A stretch of 64,000 nt of DNA. Origin: Zasmidium citrigriseum (Eukaryota > Ascomycota > Dothideomycetes > Mycosphaerellales > Mycosphaerellaceae). Made by a program: the position numbers and the translations under genes. This document shows, piece after piece, positions 55,781 through 64,000 of this stretch. The notes beneath the pieces were generated by a model, which searched no databases, was not told the DNA's origin, and worked only from the letters and a program-made list of their open reading frames with translations. The stretch's first letter is position 1. The number at the start of each line of letters is the position of its first letter. The stretch covers positions 162,498 to 226,497 of the forward strand of contig NHNW01000062.1 in assembly GCA_002786025.1 (NCBI GenBank), in the 5' to 3' direction.

Positions 55781-55968
55781 ATGGATCAAGTCTGCAAGAG
55801 TCAGACAGGATACCACGGGCAACATGGCCGCCAGGGCTCACTAGGGCATCATCTGCGTCATGAGCGGGCAACGGAACGTACACGAATAGACGAAGACAAC
55901 AGGTCAGGGATAGAATAGGCAAGGTAATGGATTGGCAACGAGCAGACTATGCTGAAAAATTGTTCTCG

Positions 55969-56562
55969 CTATACATCAAACGCTTCATGATACTTGACTG
56001 TGCCTTCAGGAGCAGCTCCTTGCATCGGCAACGCCATGAAGAACCTCTTTGGAGCACCCTCGAATCGCAAGGCATGGTATTGGGTGAAGCCGAAACGCAA
56101 GTAGAACTCCGGCCGTCCGCACACCACACACCCATAGGCTTTCTGCTCCCGCAAGGCCTTCAAGGCACTCTTCGCCAGCTCGGACCCTATGCCTTGGCCT
56201 TGCGAGCTGGGATGGACTGCCAGCGGACCAAGGCCATACCAGCCCTCCGTCTGTTGGCTTGGGCCTTCTATCTTGACAGGTGAGATGGCTATGTGGCCCA
56301 CAATCATATCCTGTCGCTCGGCCACCAAGGACAAGGTCAGACTGTTTGATGCTCGCAGCTTGTCCACGATGTCTTCTTCTTGGTTGTGAAGATGAGATTT
56401 GGCGGAGAAGGCTGCCCGGATAACTTCACGGATAGCTTGATGGTCTCCTGGTGTCTCCGAGCGGATGGAACTGGCCATGCTTCGATGAAGTCTTCTCGAC
56501 GTCCGGGCTCCAAGGTCCTGGTCTCTGGCAAGGGAACAAAATCTTCTAGAAATGCTGATCAT
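55969..56562 (-). CDS. GNAT-family N-acetyltransferase (YhbS-like)
   Basis: An intronless frame of 197 residues from ATG 56562. The core starts at about residue 30 (SIRSETPGDHQAIREVIRAAF) and contains GHIAISPV, the acetyl-CoA loop SSQGQGIGSELAKSAL (Q-x-x-G-I-G) and CVVCGRPEFYLRFGF, which is characteristic of the YhbS-type acetyltransferase branch. The first about 28 residues (MISISRRFCSLARD...TSRRLHRS) are Arg/Ser-rich and nearly free of acids, which fits a mitochondrial targeting sequence; translation from the internal ATG at MASSIRS would give a cytosolic form. Substrate unknown. Confidence 0.88.
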   Translation of the reverse strand: MISISRRFCSLARDQDLGARTSRRLHRSMASSIRSETPGDHQAIREVIRAAFSAKSHLHNQEEDIVDKLRASNSLTLSLVAERQDMIVGHIAISPVKIEGPSQQTEGWYGLGPLAVHPSSQGQGIGSELAKSALKALREQKAYGCVVCGRPEFYLRFGFTQYHALRFEGAPKRFFMALPMQGAAPEGTVKYHEAFDV

Positions 56563-56879
56563 CGGAGCTCAAAGCCCATAAACGGCCAGTCGACGGAGCC
56601 AATTCGTCCCTGCGCGACGCACGAAGATGCGGTAAAGCTCATGCACAAGCTGAAAGCTGAAGATGATGAGTCTAGATGGCAGGTCGACATGTACCTGCAT
56701 TAACTTTTGGGGCCACCAAAAATGACTAACTCTGTTAGGAAGTAGGGTCTGGTCCGTGCTCGCCTGCAGACTGCGCCGCATATCGAACAAGGCTATCACC
56801 TGTCTTACAAGTCTGCCCCGGACTCCACAATTGCGATTCCTCCGTATCCACGCCCGAGATATCTTACTACTCAATTGAG
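56563..56879. promoter_or_regulatory. Divergent promoter region
   Basis: 317 bases between the opposed ATGs of the acetyltransferase and the transcription factor. No element assigned. Confidence 0.4.
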
Positions 56880-58582
56880 ATGACCGACACCCAGAACGAC
56901 TTCCTGTTTGTGGCTTACCAGGACCCGAGCTTCCACCTTTCTCGGCGGAAGAACCCTGCCAAGAACCGCCACGCACAACTAAGAGCTTCGAGGAGCAATG
57001 CTTGCGGAAGTGCCAATCTTGGTCATGCGATCGATCCACAACCGGTCCTGTTGAAGTTCAGAGCGTATGATACGAGATGCGGACGAAAGGATGCCGGCCT
57101 TGACATCTGTCCAAATTGTAGGAGGCGCCGCCAGGTAAGCAACTGTTAACGACATCAAGAGCAGTACTAACAGTACTTTAGTTGCCATCGGCGTCCAATC
57201 GGTGTATGGAATGTGACGAGAGCAGCAAGGCCCGCCAAACCCCAACGGAGAACACGTCAAGCAGCAACCACGTCCCGGCATCACACAAGCTGCCATGTCC
57301 GACCAAAGACGTATCAGAAGCTGCCTTGGGCTGCCAGATATCTTGCGGTATGCGTGGCTGTCCGGCAAATATCAGAGCCCTGCATTACTTCCTCCACTTT
57401 GCGGCGCTCGACCTCTCCGGCTATTTGCCTGTCCATTTCTGGAGCCAGTTCATCCTCCAGATTGCCTACTCAGAGCCAATCGTTCGCCAGACCGTCGTGG
57501 CAGTCTCAAACGCTCATTACGACCACTGCACTTCCGTCACTCTGTCAGCGACCTCAACAGCCTCTTACCAAGTCGCCGTCAACAAGCTGCGCAGTTACCT
57601 TGAGACCAGCAAGGATCCATCTCGCGAGCTGGTCCTCTTGTGTTGTATTCTGTTCTTCACATTTGAACGCTTACGGGAAGACGTCGAAGCGGCTGGCGTG
57701 CATTTGAGAGGCGCCATGTCAATTCTGACACAAGCACAGAAAACCAGGCACGGTACTTACAGATGGACACCTGGAAAGTCCTGCGGTGGCTCGAATGCTG
57801 TTCGCGACCTGACTGTCCTTCTGATGCAAATGGACATTGAGGACACGATACCTGCCCTTGACCGTGGCCCGCTGCTAAGGATCGAGGATCCTGCCAATGC
57901 AGTGCATTGGGAACCACCACCAAGGTTCACGTTCTGCACAACTCATGACTTCATGGAGACTTGGATGCATGTCAGTCATACTGCATGGGAGTTCATAGGC
58001 AGGAATGCGCAGTATCGACATCTTCCCATCGAGAACGTCCCGGAAGTTGTCACCAAGGAGAGGAGGCAATTGCTCCTTTGGATTCAAGCTTGGCGAGATG
58101 CTGTCAAAGATTGGTTCTGTAGGAATCCACTTCCTGAAGATGAGGTTCATAAACCAGCAGACGAGACCTACAGTCGTCGGCTAGTCGAAGCCATCAACGC
58201 CCTCACTCTGGAGCTGCACTACTTCTCCGTCAAAGGCCTCCTAATTGAATGTCTCGACGACGATCAAAAGCCCTCAGAGTTCGACTACTTCGCTGAGAAG
58301 ATGCTCTGGCGGGGCGAGAAGGCCCTCTGCCTTCGACAAGCTTATCGACGAATGCACGGTCTGTGTGCCAAGAAGACGTTTTCCACGCACGTGGGCATCC
58401 CGGAGTCTTTGCTGTATCTTTGCCATCGGACGAGATCGGCGTCTGTGAGGAGTCGTGCTCAGAGGCTCATAAGGGGCTTTCGAGCGGTTTCGGGGGAGCT
58501 TACTGGGGTGACGGCGTTCTTTGCCGGCTGTGGTGCGCCGCCGAGGGACATGGTGTTTATTTATGAGTTGCCTGGACATTAA
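56880..58582 (+). CDS. Fungal-specific transcription factor-like protein
   Basis: Exon 1 (56880-57134) and exon 2 (57182-58582) around intron 57135-57181 give 551 residues. The N-terminus has FLFVAYQDPSF...RRKNPAKNRHAQLRASR, which resembles a short motif seen before the regulatory domain in many fungal transcription-factor-like proteins. There is no Zn2Cys6 cluster (the CPNCRRRRQ cysteines are only two). From about residue 130 the sequence follows the fungal-specific factor domain: FLHFAALDLSGYLP, FWSQFILQIAYSEPIVRQTVVAVSNAH, and a conserved LRSYLE...LVLLCCILFFTFE block, ending in a Cys-containing hydrophobic tail. A nuclear regulator or an orphaned regulatory domain is the best guess; the lack of a DNA-binding cluster is notable. 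Confidence 0.8.
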
Positions 58583-58915
58583 TGAGATGCGACTACGCGG
58601 CTCCTTGGAAGAACCGTCGTTGAGGATCACGACCCAAGGCTATTGTTGAAGGCCGAAGTCTATCTTGCAGTGAGCCAGTTCCGGTTATTCAGATGTCATG
58701 GTCATCGAACTATCCCCTCGCTCATAAGCTCCAACGCCATGGACGATGAGCACAGTCATAATTTTCGGGTGGGAGAAGGATAAGATGACAGATTCTGCGC
58801 ATAGTTCCTCTCTAACACTCTCGCCTGCCACAACCGCAATTCTTGTTCAGTCCGATATCACAATCTGCCCAACCTGACCAAACACCTCGAACTACTTCGA
58901 ATTTGAGCAGACGCC
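58583..58915. other. Intergenic region
   Basis: Between two plus-strand genes; no gene or motif seen. Confidence 0.4.
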
Positions 58916-59893
58916 ATGGCATCTCCAACGACTAAGAAGCGCAACGGATTCCTCGACCTCCCTCTCGAGCTGCGTCAAGTGATCTACGAAGACCTGCGGC
59001 CATCTGACAGCTTGGTGTACAAGATTGGCGCGGCCGATCTCGCTGATAACGACAACATTTCCGCTGCTCATCCTCAGATCGAGCAGGAGTACGGAGAGTG
59101 GAGAAACAAACACTGCAAGAAGGCAGTCTTCAATATCATGCCCACATCCTGGCTTGATGAGCCCACGATGCGCTTCCATCAGCTTGACCATCTGGATCAG
59201 ATCATGATCGTCTTGTGTTACTTCAACGAGGGCGAGGATGCGGTGGAAAAAGCCTCTCTGAAGAAACGGGCGGATTTTGACACGACAAGGGAAAACGCAC
59301 AAAAACTTGTCCAGTGGCTAAATAGCCGCTACACGACTCTTCCTTACGTCGCAGTCTCATTCCAGCAATCGACACCACAAATTGAACTCGGACAAGTAAT
59401 ACCAAACCGAGAAGACCCGTTCTGGACCAGAAAGCTCACGGTGGACGAGAATACAACCGGCGACTTCCTCGACACCCTCGACGGGACATACGACACCCCG
59501 ACAATATTCGAGTACGTGCTGGAACCGCTGGTCGACCCGAACAACTGCAAAAGATTCGACTTTAAGCTCCTGAACTCCCTTCACTCGCCCGGAAATGACT
59601 ACTGGCGGCCGGGGCAAGATGTACAACCTATGTGCCGGAAACTGGACTGGCATTATATGATGGCTTTTGTGAGGGCACTTAATTGTCGTCTTGAGGGTCG
59701 GTCGGGACGAGAGGAGGATTTCTACGGACTGTGGAATTGGTCTTTATCCATGGCGAGGCAGGAAATTGTACATTGCTTGTCAGGGGAGTTTGATGAGTGG
59801 CTAAACGAAGATAATTTTGACGACTTAAAAACTTGTTTTGAAGGTATGCGGATGAGTGGAACCAGTGACATACTGTTCTTGTTTGTTGGATGA
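58916..59893 (+). CDS. F-box-like domain protein, unknown function
   Basis: An intronless frame of 325 residues from ATG 58916. It begins with a short basic leader and then FLDLPLELRQVIYEDL, the LP-x-E-L-R-x-x-I-Y core that opens many fungal F-box-like and related proteins. The remainder has no leucine-rich or WD repeats, but alternates short strands and helices with many Trp, Tyr and Asp residues, as in lineage-expanded fungal F-box-like proteins. There is no signal peptide. If it is a true F-box, it would link a target to an SCF ubiquitin ligase; this depends on that short N-terminal motif only. Confidence 0.7.
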   Translation: MASPTTKKRNGFLDLPLELRQVIYEDLRPSDSLVYKIGAADLADNDNISAAHPQIEQEYGEWRNKHCKKAVFNIMPTSWLDEPTMRFHQLDHLDQIMIVLCYFNEGEDAVEKASLKKRADFDTTRENAQKLVQWLNSRYTTLPYVAVSFQQSTPQIELGQVIPNREDPFWTRKLTVDENTTGDFLDTLDGTYDTPTIFEYVLEPLVDPNNCKRFDFKLLNSLHSPGNDYWRPGQDVQPMCRKLDWHYMMAFVRALNCRLEGRSGREEDFYGLWNWSLSMARQEIVHCLSGEFDEWLNEDNFDDLKTCFEGMRMSGTSDILFLFVG

Positions 59894-60347
59894 ACGGATG
59901 CGAATGACATGTGGACGAAGATATTTGCGAAACATCCGCTGCCGTCTCCTTTTGTTCTGTGATGCCGATCCAGGACGTTGAACGAAAAATGATTGGGAGA
60001 TCTGGATCCGTGTCGTTGCCGTGAAACTTCGAAGACGGCATTCCGAACGACACAGATCCGACTGAGCTGTCGTGACTCGATTGAGCCTGGGAACAATCGC
60101 ATCGCAATCAGAGATCGAGAATGAGACTCTCGCGGATTGGCGATCAGGTAATGCGTATCAGGATCCATCTTGTGAGCCCACTGATAGCTTCTGTTCGTGA
60201 GAACGGTTCAACAATGATCAGCAATCGACATAAGCAGAGGCAACAGTACAATGGCATGTGTTTGCCTCTTCTATATGCCAGGTGACGTGGTACATACACC
60301 GCAGTTAGTATTCACTCAACGTCTAGCCCAATTTCCCAATGCTTTGG
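59894..60347. other. Convergent intergenic region
   Basis: Between two genes reading towards each other; presumably two 3' UTRs. No gene seen. Confidence 0.45.
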
Positions 60348-61322
60348 TTAGCCCACCGGAACAACGACAGGATCGAAATTATCCGCCGCATAGTTGTCGA
60401 AGTACCAAGGATAGTCAGTGCCCTCGAGCGCGTTAGGGAGATACGACGAAGCGGCCGTCTTGCACGACATCTTGCAGGTTTGTTGATCGTCGCGGAAGAA
60501 TAGGTCGCACAGCAGTCGGACGTCCGAGTAATGCTGCTCCTCGACTGGCGTCAGGAAATAGAATTCGTAGGGGTGGGGCGAATCAGTGCTGCCCAGTCGC
60601 CCGGCTGCTGCGCCGGTGAGTACGGTGACGATGTTATCATTCAGGGAGAAGGTATCGCCTTCGTCAGGTGTTGCGGCGCTATATTGTATGTTGAAATAAC
60701 CAGTAAGGTACTCGTCCACATAGGCGTACATAGGAGTTGGTTGAGGTCCGTTTTCGGCGATGATATTGAAAGCGGCGGGTGTGATGGGGCTATATGTGGT
60801 GACCGTGGTGCTTGCGAGGTAGGAAACAGTGGTTTGAACGTGGACGGTGTTGACGGTCGTAGCGGCTGGTTGAATGTCGAGGCAGCTGCAGGCTGAAGAA
60901 ATGGCGGCGTTGGACTTGTAGCCTGAGAAGCAGTTTGGCTTCGGCGAGGGTGTCAAAGCCCGTTTGGCGACAGGAGTTGTTGTCGGGGGTGAGCATGTTC
61001 TTGGACCACCGTCGACCGTGAACGTGGTGGTGGAAGTAGGCACGCTCATGACGTCCGTGGTAGTGCTATTTCCCCCAATTGTCAGCTTGGCCGGATCAAG
61101 AAGTTGCATTCTGTCGATTTGTACATACCTCTGAACGGTCTTGGTCTTAGGTATGGCTAGATAAGACGAGCAGTATGCTGTGGCCTGACTCTGTTGCCTT
61201 GCAATTGTAATGACATTCTTGACCACGGCGCAAAACGGGGTATCAGCTCGCTGAACAAGCTCGGATGGGATGATGCTTGCTGCAGCACCAGCTGAATATG
61301 CGAGGAAAAGAATCGGTAGCAT
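60348..61322 (-). CDS. Secreted Thr/Ser-rich protein of unknown function
   Basis: The frame from ATG 61322 is open for 324 codons. A 63-base intron at 61066-61128 (GTATGT donor, GCTGAC branch point, AG acceptor) is likely; its removal keeps the frame, leaves 303 residues and makes a continuous Thr-rich stretch. The signal peptide (MLPILFLAYSAGAAAS) is followed by FCAVVKNVITIARQQSQATAYCSSYL, a cysteine pattern common at the start of fungal secreted proteins. Thr/Pro-rich linkers follow, then SACSCLDIQPAATT and a C-terminal domain of about 130 residues with four cysteines. Probable wall or extracellular protein; no catalytic motif seen. Confidence 0.75.
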   Translation of the reverse strand: MLPILFLAYSAGAAASIIPSELVQRADTPFCAVVKNVITIARQQSQATAYCSSYLAIPKTKTVQRYVQIDRMQLLDPAKLTIGGNSTTTDVMSVPTSTTTFTVDGGPRTCSPPTTTPVAKRALTPSPKPNCFSGYKSNAAISSACSCLDIQPAATTVNTVHVQTTVSYLASTTVTTYSPITPAAFNIIAENGPQPTPMYAYVDEYLTGYFNIQYSAATPDEGDTFSLNDNIVTVLTGAAAGRLGSTDSPHPYEFYFLTPVEEQHYSDVRLLCDLFFRDDQQTCKMSCKTAASSYLPNALEGTDYPWYFDNYAADNFDPVVVPVG

Positions 61323-61780
61323 TGTCTCGACAGTGTGGATCGAATATTGAAGAGAGTCGGATGCGAGACTTACACTGGACTTGGGCAGGAAACGAAATCT
61401 TTTCTATACGATCTCGCCTTGGCCATGACTTCCTTGAGGGACTGACCCCCAAGATCTGGCCCTGCTCAGCTAGCCACGGCTAAGAGAGGGATGCGGCGGG
61501 CGTCCATTTGCGCACCGAAGCATGATGGCGCCGAAAGGCTGCAGAAAGCTTGATCCAGAGCCACGAGGGGTCTCTGTGGCCGTCGCTTATGTCTTAAAGC
61601 CGTATAGCATGTTGCTGAAAGCGGGGAGTTGCCCATGATGGTTGAGGTGGGGAAATACTAGTTAGCCACCGGTCGATTGCTATTTGGCCACCGATCTGCA
61701 ATTATACCTGTATATGCAATATTAGGTGTAAATCTCATACAAAGTTGCATAATCGCGTAGCTGCTACGCTTTCTAAGTTA
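61323..61780. other. Promoter region and boundary with RIP-affected DNA
   Basis: Base composition is still ordinary up to about 61770; beyond that TA-rich sequence begins abruptly. No gene seen. Confidence 0.5.
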
Positions 61781-64000
61781 AATCTTTAATTCCTCGTCGT
61801 AAAAGGGGTCTAAAGCTAGATTTCCCCTACTAGCCTATACTATTATAATAACGTATATTAAGGATATATTTATATAAGAGCGGAGGGTAATAATAATATA
61901 TATAACGAGCTCCTTTAATATTAATAATATCTAACCGTAAGGGGTAGTATTATAGGTATAATCTAGTCGTAAATCTAGCTAGCTTCTTATAGCTAACTTA
62001 CGATAACTTCTATAACTTAAAACTAGCTTAAATTGTCGTTTACCGTACCTTCTAGCGGTAGCTAATTAGAGGCCGAGAAACTACTATTAATTATCGTATA
62101 ATTCTCGCGTTAAATTTACGTAATTAATTCTAATTACTATAGGCGGCCTAGTAGTACTACTATAAGTAAAGGGGTAGTTCCTTATATACTAGCTACTATA
62201 CCTACGGAGCCTACTATCGCTATACTAGAGCGGTAGAGGGGGGTAGAGCTATAGAGTATACCCTAGGGGGTACTAGCGGGCCTATAGGGTACCTCTAGAG
62301 GTTATAGTATTACTACTACTATCTAGAGGGGGGTGGATCTATAAAGGCTTATCTAAATACTACCTCTATATATAATATTAGTCGTAGAGCGAGCTACTAG
62401 CTAGATAATCGCTATAGTTCTTACTATACCTAATAGTATAAGGGTATATAGATATAAGCGGGTTATATACGAGGTTATAATAATAATATAGGCTACTAGC
62501 TACCTCGTCTACCTCGTCTACCCTTTCTATAGCTACCGCTATAGCCGCTATAGCTACCCCTTACTAGCTAGCTAGCTAGATAGTTTATATCGTTATATTT
62601 AAAGCTAGAAGGATCGCGAGTATTAGCTCGGCCGTAGTATTAAGTACCTCTTATAGTAGCTCGTCCGCGGCGGTTATTTAGAAGAGTAGTAGGCTCGAAG
62701 GTACGCTCTATAGTAATAATTCGATAGACTAGTATAGCCGCCTTATCGATATACTAGTATCTATCGAAGTAATTAAGCTTAAAGTAGAAGGAGCTAGTCT
62801 ACTTAATAATATCTATAATCTTATACTTATAGATAATACCCTAGGTAGTTCTAAAGTAGTAATTATAAGTAGAGCGCTTACCCTTACCGTTTTAGACCTT
62901 CTTAAGCTCGTCTACTACGAGCTAGTACTACTATAGGCCTATATCGAGAGGCTATCGATAGATATAGTTATTAACCTTCTAGAAGAGTAGTTTCTAGTAC
63001 TTCTATAGTACCTTAAGCTTCTTATATCTAATATAAGTATAGATCTTACTATACTTAAGCTTCTACTAAGGTACGAGCTTATAGAAGAGTATAAGGACGT
63101 TATAACGCTTTCTAGTAATCTACCGCTTTATCGTTAAGTAAGCTCCTTCGACTCGTAAGGTAACTAACTAGCTATAGTAAGGAAATCTTTACTACTAAAA
63201 ATAGTATACTAGCTTCTCCTTATAGGCCTAGTACTTACGCTCGATATAGATCTAGAGAGCCTAATAGTAAGGGTTATTACTATTTATAAGCTTATAATCT
63301 AGCTTATTAAACTTAGCTACGGTTTTAGTATAGACATACTGTCTAAAGAGCTTAATAAACTTAGTATATTCTTTAGTATCTTTATAGTATATAAGCTTAC
63401 TATTATTATCGTAGATAGGCCGTTACTTTATAAGCTTCCTCGCCTTAGCCTAGACATTCTTAAATATATACTAATAGCAAATTAATACTAGTATATTTAG
63501 AAAGACCTTATCTAAGGCGTTTATATAGCTACGATTACGGTCTATAACCTAGAGGTTTAGCAATAGCTACGAGTAAGTTGTTACTAGGCTTTTAAAGTTC
63601 TCGAATACCTATATAAACGCCTCTTCGTCCTCTTTGCCTATAATATAGTAGCTAAGGGGTATCGTATCGCTATAGCTAGTACTAGACGATAGGTTAAAGA
63701 GAGGGCGGTTATACTTTATAGTCTTATACGTATTGTCGGCTATAATGTACTCGGGGTATAGTTTATAGAGCTTAGCTATCTAGGGATTAATTATTAGTAT
63801 CTTGTCTACCGAGCTAGCGTATAGACCGTTCTAGATAATATCGAGCCTATAGAAGTAGCCGTTCTTATCTAGTATCTTCTTAAGAGCGTCGGTTATAGTA
63901 AGGTCTCCTTATATTACGAGCCTAGCGGCGTAGCGGATATTATTAATATCCTTAATAGTTTAAATACCTATAAGATAAAGTTAGAAATACGAAGGAAGCG
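61781..64000. mobile_element. RIP-saturated transposon region (continues beyond window)
   Basis: From about 61780 the sequence is very rich in TA and the words CTA, TAG and TATA. The CA and TG dinucleotides almost disappear: none is present in 62041-62280, for example. CpG words such as CGCG and CCG are still common. Loss of CA/TG with retained CG is the signature of repeat-induced point mutation, which converts C to T mainly in CpA. No open gene survives. Part of it still reads as a MULE transposase (separate entry). The left part, 61.8-63.1 kb, may be the rest of the same element or another. Confidence 0.85.
63190..63950 (-). pseudogene. MULE-type transposase remnant
   Basis: Read on the minus strand, with many TAG/TAA stops where glutamine or tryptophan codons would have been mutated, the residues still follow a Mutator-like transposase. 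A segment A-D-N-T-Y-K-T (63745-63719) holds the first catalytic aspartate. The next lines encode RPLFNLSS and a variable strand. V-I-D-R-N (63548-63534) holds the second catalytic aspartate, followed by INALDKVF and, near 63480-63450, I-C-Y-x-Y-I-F-K-N-V, corresponding to the LC-x-W-H-x-x-K-N-V motif of the family. The C-terminal part and a third acidic residue are not recognisable. The element is inactive. Confidence 0.75.

Overview
The window reads as a chromosomal segment of a filamentous ascomycete (Pezizomycotina). The genes carry short introns (about 46-68 bases) with GTRNGT-type donors and CTRAC-like branch points. They include ascomycete hallmarks: Zn2Cys6 and other fungal transcription factors, a tannase-family esterase, an Asl1-like glucanase and an oligosaccharyltransferase Ost3-type subunit. 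The right end is an AT-rich block with the dinucleotide signature of repeat-induced point mutation (RIP). A dothideomycete is my best guess, but the sequence alone does not prove it. All functions below are inferred from motifs and family resemblance; no database search was run.

Layout, left to right. 0-8 kb: the 3' end of an MFS exporter, an orphan protein with a possible PD-(D/E)XK nuclease signature, then a compact catabolic-looking trio (Dal5-type permease, fumarylacetoacetase-family enzyme, Zn2Cys6 regulator) and a GNAT acetyltransferase. 8-25 kb: a TRP-like membrane protein, an MFS transporter interrupted by one in-frame TAG, a 2OG-Fe(II) oxygenase-like protein, a secreted propeller-like protein, a two-finger C2H2 protein, an unknown protein, a GPI-anchored GH128-like glucanase and an ammonium transporter with three GATAAG boxes upstream. 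25-38 kb: gene-poor, holding a TBC Rab-GAP and a Q/P-rich protein; a degenerate tandem repeat with a period near 345 bases lies between them. 38-49 kb: mitochondrial MRM2-like methyltransferase, tannase/feruloyl esterase, a second two-finger C2H2 protein, a relic of a nitrilase C-terminus, a 34-base minisatellite, an intact nitrilase and OST3/6. 49-61 kb: a coiled-coil nuclear protein, a protein with SUMO-interacting-type motifs, a second, inverted array of the same minisatellite, a ubiquitin-like protein, a small protein, a second GNAT, another transcription factor, an F-box-like protein and a secreted protein. 61.8-64 kb: a RIP-destroyed Mutator-like (MULE) transposon that runs off the window.

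The clearest functional grouping is 2.0-7.1 kb (uptake, hydrolysis or decarboxylation, regulation). The most unusual structures are the single nonsense codon in an otherwise perfect transporter, the inverted pair of 34-base minisatellites flanking a 7 kb block, the nitrilase 3'-end relic beside one of them, and the RIP-saturated MULE.
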